64,000 bases of DNA from Hyphomicrobiales bacterium (GTDB lineage Bacteria; Pseudomonadota; Alphaproteobacteria; Rhizobiales; Rhizobiaceae): NCBI GenBank assembly GCA_900473175.1, contig UCKM01000028.1, forward strand, positions 1-64,000. The letters run 5' to 3'. The first letter of the stretch is position 1. Every line of letters starts with the position of its first letter. The position numbers were made by a program, and so were the translations under genes. The notes under the pieces were generated by a model. It was given only the letters and a program-made list of their open reading frames with translations, had not been told where the DNA came from and searched no databases. This document shows positions 1 to 7,958 of this stretch, piece after piece.

Positions 1-471
1 AAGCTGCGGCAGCAGGCGGCGGACAATCATGCCCGCTTGGATCGCCTTGAAAAGCAGTTCGGTGAAGCACTTCATGCGCCACCGCGAGCGACCGACGCGC
101 CTCCGTCCATCCTGCAGCCTCAACAGTCGCCTCAGTTTACAGGAACGATCGCCGCGTCGCCTGATATCGTTCTGCCCCCAGATACAGTCCCCCGAGTCAT
201 TCTGCGCTTTGCGCGCAACCGCGATTCCGCGCGGACACGAGCGGCGACTCTGGAGCGGAGTCTGCGAGCTCAGGGTCTCGACGTCGTAAAATCCGGAGAT
301 TCACTTGCAAGCTCTCGTGCAGACAAAGTCATGTACTTTTACAAAGAAGATCGACCGAGCGCAGAGCGTATAGCGGCTGGGCTTGCGGAAGCAGCATTCA
401 TCCAGCGCCCATTTGCGGACGATGGCTCACTCCCTCCCCCAGGAACTATCGAAGTGGCAATCGGACGGTAA
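1..471 (+). CDS. Hypothetical protein, 5'-truncated by the window edge
   Basis: The frame is open from base 1 to a TAA ending at 471, so the gene begins upstream of the window. The visible 156 residues hold a Gln/Pro-rich linker (about residues 25-60) followed by a compact alpha/beta-looking C-terminal half. That half contains a run resembling the pairing of two LytR_C-type strands: 'RVILRFARN' early and 'ADKVMYFYKED' later. No catalytic motif is visible. The following OmpA-domain gene starts 33 bases downstream on the same strand, so the two are probably co-transcribed. A function cannot be assigned; a cell-envelope role is inferred only from the neighbours. Confidence 0.6.
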   Translation, partial: KLRQQAADNHARLDRLEKQFGEALHAPPRATDAPPSILQPQQSPQFTGTIAASPDIVLPPDTVPRVILRFARNRDSARTRAATLERSLRAQGLDVVKSGDSLASSRADKVMYFYKEDRPSAERIAAGLAEAAFIQRPFADDGSLPPPGTIEVAIGR

Positions 472-504
472 CTAGTAATGTAGCGTAAAACACAGGAGCC
501 TGAC

Positions 505-960
505 ATGAGCCTCAGTTGCATTGTTCGCCATCTCGCCTTTATTGTCCTGCTGGGAAGCACATCCGCTTTCGCGCAAACAAATCCGCCTTCGCCCGCGACG
601 CCGGCAAGCTCGAAACCAGAAAGTGGTGGACCGGCCCCATTGGTCATCCATTTCGGTAGCGGCAGCAGCGCAATTTCTCCCCAGGAAAGAGAAGTCCTTG
701 ATCAAGCGTCTCGCGCTTTCAACGCGGGCAAGCCGCAAGTCATGATCGTTACGGGCGGTGCCGATCGTGTCGGATCACCGGCGAAGAATCTCTCGCTTTC
801 TCAGCGCAGGGCTACTGCAGTGCTGAAAGCCTTGGTCGATCGCGGACTTCCGGTCGACCGGTTCCAGGTCCTGGCGAAAGGCGAAACGGAACTCGCAGTT
901 CCGACCGAAGAGGGTATTGCCGAAGCTGAAAACCGTCGTGTCGAGATCACTTGGCGCTAA
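505..960 (+). CDS. OmpA/MotB-domain outer-membrane or periplasmic protein
   Basis: A 151-residue protein with a signal peptide ending near 'SAFAQ' (residues 1-24), a Pro-rich spacer, and an OmpA-like peptidoglycan-binding domain over about residues 45-150. The domain shows the family features: 'VIHFGSGSSAISPQE' at its start, 'VTGGADRVGS' in place of the usual GHTD strand, 'LSQRRATAVLKALV', and the final 'NRRVEI' motif. The family binds meso-diaminopimelate in peptidoglycan. The canonical Asp of GHTD is replaced by 'GADRVG', which is common in divergent members. The gene lies four bases before a Sel1-repeat gene, so both are likely translated from one mRNA. Confidence 0.8.
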   Translation: MSLSCIVRHLAFIVLLGSTSAFAQTNPPSPATPASSKPESGGPAPLVIHFGSGSSAISPQEREVLDQASRAFNAGKPQVMIVTGGADRVGSPAKNLSLSQRRATAVLKALVDRGLPVDRFQVLAKGETELAVPTEEGIAEAENRRVEITWR

Positions 961-964
961 CGCC

Positions 965-1714
965 GTGCGCCGTTTCTCGGCGGTGGCCACGCTAGTCCTC
1001 GCGTTTGCACAGTCGGCGACGTCGGCTGGCGCAGAGGATTCGAGTGCTTTATTTCGCGAGGCGCTGCGACAAGACTTGAAGGGCGGGCCGGCGGATGCTC
1101 GGCTCGCCTTCGACATATACCGCCGTGCTGCAGAAGCCGGCTTGCCCGAAGCACAATTCAATGTCGCCATCATGCTTGACAGCGGCCGCGGCGTGTCCCC
1201 GGATGTGGCGCAAGCCGCCACATGGTACGCGCGTGCGGCCTCTCACGGCATTCGAAGAGCGGCGTATAATCTCGGCCAGCTTTACGAAGCAGGGCAGGGC
1301 GTTCCGCAAAACGTTGATCTCGCCCGTGCGTGGTTCAAAGCATCCGATCTCCCGGCTGCCCGCGCGCGCCTGACCGCCATTCGCTCTGGTGGCGCAAAGG
1401 CCGCGACGCTTTCCGCTCCTGTGCTCGTCGCGCCTGGGGATGGCGGGCTAATTGGCTCCGGCGCAAATAATGTCGAACTCGTGTGGACGGCGCGCCAGGG
1501 ACCCGAGGGGGTGCGCTTCTTTGTGGAGTTGCGCGCACTTGTGCCATCTGGTTCAAGGGAGATCTATTCCGGCTTCGTCGAAGTTTCGAGCCTGAACGTA
1601 GCTCTCTCAAGTAGTTTTAAGGGGGCCTTCGCATGGCGGGTGTTCGCCGTTGCACAAGGGAGTGGCCGCTACGCAGCCAGCAATTGGTCTTATCTGCGCA
1701 CCTCTGCCAACTGA
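965..1714 (+). CDS. Secreted Sel1-repeat (tetratricopeptide-like) protein
   Basis: Start chosen at GTG 965, four bases after the stop of the OmpA-domain gene. The open frame continues upstream to a TTG at 917, but that would overlap the neighbour. From GTG the protein is about 249 residues and begins with a hydrophobic signal peptide ending near 'TSAGA'. Two clear Sel1 repeats follow (motif types 'A..G...AQFNVAIMLDSGRGV..D' and 'AAYNLGQLYEAGQGV..N...A..WF'). The C-terminal 110 residues look like a beta-sandwich of unknown type. Sel1 proteins are protein-interaction scaffolds, often in the periplasm. The partner is probably the upstream OmpA-like protein, which is inference. Confidence 0.75.
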   Translation: MRRFSAVATLVLAFAQSATSAGAEDSSALFREALRQDLKGGPADARLAFDIYRRAAEAGLPEAQFNVAIMLDSGRGVSPDVAQAATWYARAASHGIRRAAYNLGQLYEAGQGVPQNVDLARAWFKASDLPAARARLTAIRSGGAKAATLSAPVLVAPGDGGLIGSGANNVELVWTARQGPEGVRFFVELRALVPSGSREIYSGFVEVSSLNVALSSSFKGAFAWRVFAVAQGSGRYAASNWSYLRTSAN

Positions 1715-2446
1715 CGGTCTTGTTTGTCCGCACTCAGGAGGTTGAACTCCACTCAAATGTCGATGTGAATATCCCTAGGAATACCTGGGACGGGCTTTGG
1801 TGCACGCCCGAAATCCGTCCGTCGCATGTCAACCACCGCATAGACGGCAGCTTCAAAGACCCGCGTCCGAAACGTCTGATCCGTGCACCAAAGCCGGTGT
1901 GACATGGAATCGGTAGAACGCTTCGGTCGTGTATTGATCGTCCAGAAGGTCGTTCGACGGATTTGCCCACCCCAACGCGAAGCCGAGGAGATCTGACGGT
2001 GCATTTGGCGGGCGATAACTTACGCCCACTGCAATCTTCCTGTCGATGATTCAGCCCGACCCAGCCGGCGTTCCGAGCCGGTCTGGCGATATCCATCCCT
2101 CCGTCCACCTCTCTACACCTCAGAGCTCGGTCGCCCGCTATAGTTAACAGACTGTTTCAATTGACATTTTTTCGTTATCAGAATTTATTTCGCCGTTAGC
2201 TTCTGCTTTCGGGATTCAAATTCATTGAAGTAACTACGGGCATCACCTGCATTGCCGACGACCCATGTGGAGCGCACTTTCCGGTCACCTCTATCGTTGA
2301 TGGCATAGGGTATGCCGGCCATCAGTCACAGGTATCGGCATGCCTTCCGAGGTTGTACGCTGGGTTCCGTAGTCCCCAATAAAGTGGCGGCCGATCTGGC
2401 TTTTGTACTGCAATTGCATTACATTGTTTGTACGGACGAAGGAGAT
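1715..2446. other. Gene-poor stretch, possible remnant
   Basis: No convincing gene is visible in these 730 bases. Two overlapping minus-strand frames (about 1734-2108 and 1753-2004) carry fragments such as 'RTRVFEAAVYAVVDMRR' that read like real protein but lack starts and ribosome-binding sites, so this may be a decayed gene. The last 150 bases are AT-richer and lead into the toxin-antitoxin promoter. Confidence 0.4.
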
Positions 2447-2452
2447 ATGGTG

Positions 2453-2755
2453 ATGGCAACGAACGCTTTGGTTCAGACACGAATAGATGCAGAAGTTAAG
2501 GAGCGCGCCACCGCTGTTCTGGAGGAGATGGGACTCACGGTTTCAGATGCCGTACGCATCCTTTTAACCCGTACGGCAAAAGAGGGCGCCCTGCCCCTCG
2601 AACTGATTAGTAATAGCGGCGCTTACGACGCTTGGTTTCGAGCCAAAGTACAACAAGCCCTTGACGACACACGGCCCGACGTCGAAGACGCGGAGGCGGA
2701 GGCTCATTTTGCGAAACGGCGAGCGGCCGCAGTGCGCAAGGGCGTGGCAGAATGA
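2453..2755 (+). CDS. RelB/DinJ-family antitoxin
   Basis: A 100-residue protein starting 'MATNALVQTRID', typical of RelB/DinJ antitoxins. The N-terminal ribbon-helix-helix DNA-binding region covers about residues 1-45 ('VKERATAVLEEMGLTVSDAVRILL'), and a charged, flexible toxin-neutralising tail follows. ATG 2453 is preferred over ATG 2447 because the GGAG at 2441-2444 is then eight bases away. The stop overlaps the ATG of the toxin gene (ATGA), which is typical of translationally coupled toxin-antitoxin operons. Antitoxins of this family usually autorepress their own promoter. Confidence 0.88.
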   Translation: MATNALVQTRIDAEVKERATAVLEEMGLTVSDAVRILLTRTAKEGALPLELISNSGAYDAWFRAKVQQALDDTRPDVEDAEAEAHFAKRRAAAVRKGVAE

Positions 2756-3048
2756 TGAGGCTAGTTTGGGCACAATTCGCCCTATCGGACCGTGATGACA
2801 TCTTTACCTATATTGAAACCGAAAGTCCTCGGGCCGCGGTGCATGTCGACGATCAGATCGTGGCTTCGGTACGCCGTCTTCTGGATTTTCCGGAAAGTGG
2901 AAGACCTGGTCGTGTTGCTGGGACACGTGAACTCGTAATACCGCGTACTTCTTATGTCGCCGCCTACGCCGTAACGTTGGACACGATCCGCATTTTGCGC
3001 ATCTTGCATAGCGCACAAATGTGGCCAGACGAGATCACTATTGAATAG
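2752..3048 (+). CDS. RelE/ParE-family toxin
   Basis: A 98-residue protein overlapping the antitoxin stop. It shows the RelE/ParE fold pattern: an N-terminal strand 'LVWAQFALSDRDDI', a helix pair with 'FPESGRPGRVAGTREL' and the C-terminal strands 'YVAAYAVTLDTIRILRILHSAQMWP'. The 'GRPGR..GTREL' and 'ILRILHSAQ.WP' signatures are characteristic. The toxin would be an mRNA interferase (RelE) or a gyrase poison (ParE); sequence alone does not decide which. Next to a recombinase and repABC, the pair probably stabilises the plasmid or the local insertion. Confidence 0.87.
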   Translation: MMRLVWAQFALSDRDDIFTYIETESPRAAVHVDDQIVASVRRLLDFPESGRPGRVAGTRELVIPRTSYVAAYAVTLDTIRILRILHSAQMWPDEITIE

Positions 3049-3955
3049 GCGCTATGCATCCGAGAGTCTTAACCCTCCCCTGTTGGGCTATGCTCGGGTA
3101 TCGACCGAAGACCAGGCTACTGACGCGCAGCTTGTCGAGCTTCGGGCCGCCGGCTGCGACATTATCTATCAAGAACATGGTTCGGGTGCTTCGCGGGCGC
3201 GGCCGGTGCTGGCCCGGCTTTTGCGAGAGATCAATTCGGGTGAGGTGCTGGTGGTGGTGCGGCTTGACCGCCTGGCGCGATCGGTGAGCCATCTGCTGCA
3301 GGTAATCGAACAACTCGAAGCCAAGGGCGCACATTTCCGCTCGTTGCACGACCCGATCGACACCGCGACGCCACAGGGCATGTTTTCGCTGCAGGTCTTG
3401 GGTGCCGTCGCACAGCTCGAACGGGCCTTGATTTCCGAGCGCACCAAGGCGGGGATCAAAGCGGCGAAGGCCCGCGGCAGGCTTCCCGGGAACCCTGGCT
3501 TGCGCGCCCGGCTGCCGGAAGCGATTTCGAAAGCCTCAAGGGCGCGACAACGCAGTCATCTAGCCGATCTTACCACCACCATGTCAACCTGGTTGCCAGT
3601 CGTTCAACGCATGCGCCCAGATCATCCTTGGGAAGACGTAACGCGCAGCCTCAATCGTGAAAACGACCAGCGCTGGACCGTCGATCGCCTGCGCCGTTCG
3701 GTAAAACGGCTGGCCAGCGAAGGCCTGGCTGATCCAGCACTTCTGGTCCCCTCCCCTCGCCGGTTGCCCGAGGACCGGCTGATGATGCTGATCACCGGCA
3801 TAGCCAATGCCAACCCGGATTTGAGTTTGCGCGACATTGCGCTGCAGCTTGAAGCCATGTATGAGCGCACGCCGCGCGGTTCATCGCGTTGGGCCGCCTC
3901 GTCCGTCAAGCACCTCCTCGACCGGGCGCGAAAGCTCGGCCTCGTCGGCAAATAG
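3041..3955 (+). CDS. Serine recombinase (resolvase/invertase family) with long C-terminus
   Basis: The N-terminal catalytic domain of the resolvase/invertase family covers about residues 15-155. It has the nucleophile serine in 'GYARVSTEDQ', then 'VLVVVRLDRLARS', and 'LGAVAQLERALISERTKAG' with the E-helix. The start may be TTG 3041, which overlaps the toxin stop, or the in-frame TTG 3083 just before 'GYARVS'. At up to 304 residues it is much longer than the usual 185-200. The extra part contains two more segments that look helix-turn-helix-like ('PWEDVTRSLNRENDQRWTVDRLRRS' split over two helices, and 'LSLRDIALQLEAMYERT'). It may resolve plasmid multimers or be left from a Tn3-type transposon. 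Confidence 0.85.
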   Translation: MNRRYASESLNPPLLGYARVSTEDQATDAQLVELRAAGCDIIYQEHGSGASRARPVLARLLREINSGEVLVVVRLDRLARSVSHLLQVIEQLEAKGAHFRSLHDPIDTATPQGMFSLQVLGAVAQLERALISERTKAGIKAAKARGRLPGNPGLRARLPEAISKASRARQRSHLADLTTTMSTWLPVVQRMRPDHPWEDVTRSLNRENDQRWTVDRLRRSVKRLASEGLADPALLVPSPRRLPEDRLMMLITGIANANPDLSLRDIALQLEAMYERTPRGSSRWAASSVKHLLDRARKLGLVGK

Positions 3956-3972
3956 CCGGACATTGGCATCCG

Positions 3973-5190
3973 TCACGTCGCGCTCACCAGTTGCGGGCCG
4001 ACACCATTTGCTTTCAGTGCTGCCATCAGCATCGGCCCGACGGCAAATTCCCCTGCCCTTGCCTTTTCGGTTAGCGCCCGCAGATAGCCGCCGGCCGAAT
4101 TGATGCTTTGTGCCCGCTCGAGGATACAGGCAATGACGATGGCGGTGTTCTCCTCGCCGAACACATCGAGCGCCTCCTCGTAGGCGGAGGGCGAAATACC
4201 GAGATAGCCCCTGACCTGCGCCGCCGTCGCCATCAATTCCCGCCAGGTGCCAATGCCGCTTGGCGCATAGTCGGCAATTTCCGGGCAGGCCTTCATCACC
4301 AAGCCAAGCGGATAGGTCTTCGTCGTATTGTCAGCCCTTGGTTTGATGGGTGCAGATTTTGGCCCTTGGCTGTTTCTTAAGCCGGGTTCAAGATCAGATG
4401 AAGAGTCGGTGTTTGAATTCTGTTGCTGCGGCTCAGTTTGAGACTCATTGGAGCTCAAATTCTTGGCATCTACATGGTTTTCCAACAAGATAGCCACCTC
4501 GTCGTGCAAAGTGGCCAGATCGGCAACGATCGGCTCCAGCACTGAGAGCACCGCCTGGCGCGGAATGGCCTCGACAATCGTTCGGAACCGTCTCCAGAGC
4601 GGGCCCCAGTTGCCGGGAATGTCTTCTGCGACCGCAACCGCGATCAGTTTGGCAATATCGCGCCGATGCAGCGTGATCCGCTCGCGAACGAGCTTGAGGG
4701 CCCTGGCGGCTGCCCGGACGCGCTCAGCGGCGGCCTGCAGCTCTTCCGCCCGGGCAAGGAGCGGCGCCAGCGAAAATCCGAATGCATCGGTGATCTCCCC
4801 GCCCCTGCCCTTTCTTGAGTAGCGTTTGCCGTTGGGACTGTCCTTCCGCGTGATCAGGCCGCAGTCAATGAGCGCTGCCAAATGGCGCCGCAACGTGGCG
4901 TTTGCCATACCGTGGGCCCGCATCGAAAGTTGAACGTTCGATGGAAAGACAACTAAACCGCTTTCCGCAGCTAGGTCGTCGTCGGGCAGGAACGACAGCA
5001 AGGCATTGAGCACGGCAAGGGAGCGGTCACCGACCCCAACGATTTCCCTGCCTTCACAGAGCCAGCGATAGACCTGCCATTTGTGGGCTGTCTTTCCCGC
5101 TTCGATTTCCTGCGCTTCAGCCTGTGTCTTTAATTGGCCAAGCGACATCGATCGCCGCCCAAAAGGCGTCGTTATCAAATTCCCAAGCAT
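3973..5190 (-). CDS. repC: Replication initiator RepC
   Basis: A 405-residue RepC, the replication initiator of repABC plasmids. The N-terminal region has the family-typical 'GRRSMSLGQLKTQAEA' and 'HKWQVYRWLCEGREIVGVGDRSLAVLNALLSFLP', followed by a winged-helix DNA-binding part ('MANATLRRHLAALIDCGLI'). A Ser/Gln-rich linker lies near residues 245-290, and the C-terminal domain contains 'GTWRELMATAAQVRGYLGISPSAYEEA'. In this family the origin lies inside repC itself. It is the third gene of a repA-repB-repC order on the minus strand, separated from repB by the antisense-RNA region. Its 3' end faces the serine recombinase at 18 bases. Confidence 0.95.
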   Translation of the reverse strand: MLGNLITTPFGRRSMSLGQLKTQAEAQEIEAGKTAHKWQVYRWLCEGREIVGVGDRSLAVLNALLSFLPDDDLAAESGLVVFPSNVQLSMRAHGMANATLRRHLAALIDCGLITRKDSPNGKRYSRKGRGGEITDAFGFSLAPLLARAEELQAAAERVRAAARALKLVRERITLHRRDIAKLIAVAVAEDIPGNWGPLWRRFRTIVEAIPRQAVLSVLEPIVADLATLHDEVAILLENHVDAKNLSSNESQTEPQQQNSNTDSSSDLEPGLRNSQGPKSAPIKPRADNTTKTYPLGLVMKACPEIADYAPSGIGTWRELMATAAQVRGYLGISPSAYEEALDVFGEENTAIVIACILERAQSINSAGGYLRALTEKARAGEFAVGPMLMAALKANGVGPQLVSAT

Positions 5191-5346
5191 CTCCGTTCAC
5201 CTTTTCTAAAGGCAAAAGACTTCTGCTCGCCAAAGCGACGCCAATCATGCTTGACAGTGATTCGAGGAAATGCGATTCTCAGTCTGCGAAAACTATGAGA
5301 GAGGCTTCCACGACGGCGACGTTTGGGGGCCTTTTTCTTTTGCGGT
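5191..5346. promoter_or_regulatory. repB-repC intergenic region (copy control and incompatibility)
   Basis: These 156 bases separate repB from repC, the place where repABC plasmids encode a small counter-transcribed RNA that represses repC. On the plus strand a TTGACA hexamer (5251-5256) is followed about 17 bases later by a poor -10 (around 5274-5279). A terminator-like hairpin with a T-run follows. The rep mRNA crosses this region on the minus strand. Confidence 0.75.
5281..5340 (+). ncRNA. Counter-transcribed RNA (ctRNA, incA-type) antisense to the repC leader
   Basis: Direct evidence is a plus-strand promoter-like TTGACA at 5251-5256 and a rho-independent terminator. The stem is 8 base pairs, GGCTTCCA (5303-5310) with TGGGGGCC (5324-5331), including two G-U pairs. 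The loop is 13 bases and the run TTTTTCTTTT follows. Position, orientation opposite to repABC, and size match the ctRNA of repABC plasmids, which blocks repC translation and determines incompatibility. The exact 5' end is estimated. Confidence 0.78.
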
Positions 5347-6390
5347 TCAGTCTCCTGTTGCTTCCTTTATCGACTTCCTGAAAGTCTCATAAAGCTCTTC
5401 CAGATTCTCGGTAATCCAGTCGGCGAAGCGTGGCCCGTTTGCCGCTTCAAGCGTCAAAATCGCCTTCTTCGCGTTGTTTTTGAGCGCCACGCGAACAGAA
5501 TCGTCGTCAGGCGTCCACGCTTTAGTATGGGCACTCAGCTTTTCCTGCTTTTGGCTAAGGGCGTCGACCGCGACTTGAAAGCGTTGATTGGAGGATAATA
5601 TGGTGCAGTTGTCCGCGGACAACAACGTCAATAGCTCCTTCACCTTCACTTTGGCCCTCAACAGATGTTCTGCAAAATCCATCCAACGCCGCCTTCCGAC
5701 TTCAGGGGCGGCTCCGATTGCTTCGATCACCTCTACGGGCATCGCCCTGACAACGGAAATCATTTTTGATAGGGCGGCTTTGTCTACACCAATCGCGGCC
5801 ATGATTGTTTCACGCGAGAAGGAGCGTTCCTCAAGTCGTACAGCGAACAGCGCTCTCTCGATATAGGAGAGATTGGTTCTGGCGTTGTTTTCCTGTCCTT
5901 GGCTGACAACGAGCTCGGTATCGGAAAGCTCTCGGATCACCGCACGAACTTTGATATCTAATTTCTTGACTGCGGCAAGTCTCCGGTGGCCGTAGGCCAC
6001 TTGGTATCGACCTTTCGCTTCCGGATGCGGGCGAACAAGGATCGGTACCTGTTGTCCATGATTTTTGATTTGATCGACCAGCTCGGAAAGCTCCACAGCG
6101 TCGATCCCCAGGCGGTCGCTTATAAACGAACCGTCAACTAAGCCCGTATCGAGCTCAACTATCGTCTGGCCTTCCGCCAGTTGTTTTTCGATATCCTGAG
6201 CTCGCTCGAACTTCTGCGTGATGCTGCCCAAGGTCTTTGTAATTCCGCCGATGGGGGCGCTGCGACCTCCAGGAGCAATGAAACCTGCAATTGGCCTGAC
6301 TGCGGTTATGGAAGCGCTAGTATCGGGAGCGGATTCTTCAGCCGCCGAAACCTCAATGAGATTCTTGCGAGCCATTATTTCCTCCCCCAT
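5347..6390 (-). CDS. repB: Partitioning protein RepB (ParB family)
   Basis: A ParB-family centromere-binding protein of up to 347 residues. It starts at 6390, or at the in-frame ATG 6375 ('MARKNLIEV'). Characteristic segments are 'VDGSFISDRLGID', 'QIKNHGQQVPILVRPHPEAKGRYQVAYGHRR' (the ParB/Srx-like nucleotide-binding core), and the helix-turn-helix in 'SYIERALFAVRLEERSFSRETIMAAIGVDKAALSKM', each read in parts. It binds parS and works with the RepA ATPase to segregate the plasmid. The gene overlaps the 3' end of repA, so the two are translationally coupled. A perfect 16-bp parS-like palindrome lies inside its coding sequence (5608-5623). Confidence 0.94.
   Translation of the reverse strand: MGEEIMARKNLIEVSAAEESAPDTSASITAVRPIAGFIAPGGRSAPIGGITKTLGSITQKFERAQDIEKQLAEGQTIVELDTGLVDGSFISDRLGIDAVELSELVDQIKNHGQQVPILVRPHPEAKGRYQVAYGHRRLAAVKKLDIKVRAVIRELSDTELVVSQGQENNARTNLSYIERALFAVRLEERSFSRETIMAAIGVDKAALSKMISVVRAMPVEVIEAIGAAPEVGRRRWMDFAEHLLRAKVKVKELLTLLSADNCTILSSNQRFQVAVDALSQKQEKLSAHTKAWTPDDDSVRVALKNNAKKAILTLEAANGPRFADWITENLEELYETFRKSIKEATGD
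5608..5623. promoter_or_regulatory. parS-like palindrome inside repB
   Basis: GTTGTCCGCGGACAAC is a perfect 16-bp palindrome, identical to the core of the palindrome upstream of repA. It fits the GTTN(4)GC-type dyads used as centromere sites by RepB. Its occurrence inside the repB coding region is directly seen; binding is inferred. Confidence 0.75.
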
Positions 6391-7568
6391 GTTGAATTCA
6401 GTAGATCCTCGATCTCAGAGTTTACAGCGTTTAGCGATTCCATTGCTCGATCGTATGTGCCGCGTGTAAATTGGCTCCGCTCGACCTCATACAGCGTCTG
6501 CTTGGTTACCCCGGCATCGGAAATCGCGGTCGATTTGAGCATGGGATTATGCAGCATACGATTACCGAAGATGGCCCGCATGAAGCCGGTCATCTGGTTT
6601 TGGGGTCCGTCATTCGGCTCGTAGCGTGTGACGAGGTAGCGCATCCAATCGTAGCTGGTGCGTCCCCCTGCCCTCTCGACCACTGCCATCATTTCACTGG
6701 TCATAGCGAGAAATTGCGACATGGACATCACGTCCAGCATTTGTGGGTGCACGGTAATCAATACCGATGTCGCCGCGCACAAAGCCGACATCGTCAGAAA
6801 GCCGAGCTGTGGTGGGCAATCGATGATGACCACATCGTACAAACTTTCGATATCGGCAAGAACCTCGCCGATACGCGCGAAAAACATAGTCTCCGCCGAT
6901 CCCGATGTTATGGCCCGCGGCGTCTCGTGCTCGAATTCCATGAGTTCCAGATTGCCCGGTACAATGTGCAGGTTCTGGGTATAGGTGGCCCGAACGATTT
7001 CAGCGATCGGTCGCGGATCTTCGTAACGGATTGCACCGTAGAGTGTTTCTCCCTCGCCCACGTCCAGTTCCGGTTGATGGCCGAACAGCGCGGATAATGA
7101 TGCTTGCGGATCAAGATCGATGGCCAGAACTCGGTAACCCCGGAGTGCAAGATATTGTGCAAGATGAGCAGAAGTGGTTGTCTTCGCTGAGCCGCCTTTG
7201 AAATTCATGACAGCAATGACCTGAAGCTTTTCTCCGGCACGGCGGTTTGGAATGTACTTCGGCGATCCGTTCTTCTCATCCAGCGAGCGACGAATCCTAT
7301 CCATGTCGGCAGGCGCATACATCCGCCTGCCGTTCGCCAGAGGCTCCGGCCCATGACCTTCCGAAGCCACCTGTCTGAGATAGCCCTCGCCGATGCCGAT
7401 GTAGTACGCGGCTTCAGCGGGCGTGAACTGCCGGATGCTTTTTTGGGATGTGGGCGGAAAAATTTTCTGCTGGTGGAGCTGAAGCTGCCGTGAGAGCTCT
7501 GCCGAATCCGCAGACAACATCGAAGGCAGGTGTTCCTGTTCGCCCAGTGAATTTAACGTCTGTAACAT
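6375..7568 (-). CDS. repA: Partitioning ATPase RepA (ParA family)
   Basis: A 397-residue ParA-type ATPase. The N-terminal 110 residues hold a MerR-like helix-turn-helix ('FTPAEAAYYIGIGEGYLRQ'). The deviant Walker A 'KGGSAKTT' follows at about residue 123, then 'LAIDLDPQASLSALFG' and the Walker B-like 'YDVVIIDCPPQLGFL'. RepA drives segregation with RepB and represses the repABC promoter. It is the first gene of the operon; its promoter lies in the 7569-7715 region together with a palindrome that RepA or RepB can be expected to bind. Confidence 0.95.
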   Translation of the reverse strand: MLQTLNSLGEQEHLPSMLSADSAELSRQLQLHQQKIFPPTSQKSIRQFTPAEAAYYIGIGEGYLRQVASEGHGPEPLANGRRMYAPADMDRIRRSLDEKNGSPKYIPNRRAGEKLQVIAVMNFKGGSAKTTTSAHLAQYLALRGYRVLAIDLDPQASLSALFGHQPELDVGEGETLYGAIRYEDPRPIAEIVRATYTQNLHIVPGNLELMEFEHETPRAITSGSAETMFFARIGEVLADIESLYDVVIIDCPPQLGFLTMSALCAATSVLITVHPQMLDVMSMSQFLAMTSEMMAVVERAGGRTSYDWMRYLVTRYEPNDGPQNQMTGFMRAIFGNRMLHNPMLKSTAISDAGVTKQTLYEVERSQFTRGTYDRAMESLNAVNSEIEDLLNSTWGRK

Positions 7569-7687
7569 AGGTGGCCCTCAAACTGCGCTATTGATGCTTT
7601 TTTCAATCAAACTGCGCAGTTACAATATGGCCCGATTCGTAAAGAAGTTACAAACATTTAACCATGACGTTTTTCTCAACGTTCAAA

Positions 7688-7715
7688 ATATCAGTTGTCC
7701 GCGGACAACTGATAT
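7688..7715. promoter_or_regulatory. 28-bp palindrome with parS core upstream of repA
   Basis: Bases 7688-7715 form a perfect 28-bp palindrome centred between 7701 and 7702. Its core, GTTGTCCGCGGACAAC (7694-7709), is identical to the site in repB. It lies 120 bases upstream of the repA start. It is probably a centromere (parS) and perhaps also an operator for repABC autoregulation. Confidence 0.8.
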
Positions 7716-7958
7716 GCCAACACCCTCACGAGTGTAAGACTAAGGCACCGCTCGCGGCGACCCCCAAAAAAGCACGGCAGGTATGGGTAACCGCGAGCAA
7801 GCACGATGTGCAACCACGATCTCCGCCTTTGACGCCTGATCCAATCGCTCACACTCGCCACCTAACGCGGCTCGCAAATACACTTGAGACGGAATCAGTA
7901 CGGCTCCCGATCAGACGCGGATTTTTATAGCTCGGCCGTGATCGTCGCCGCGTACAAG

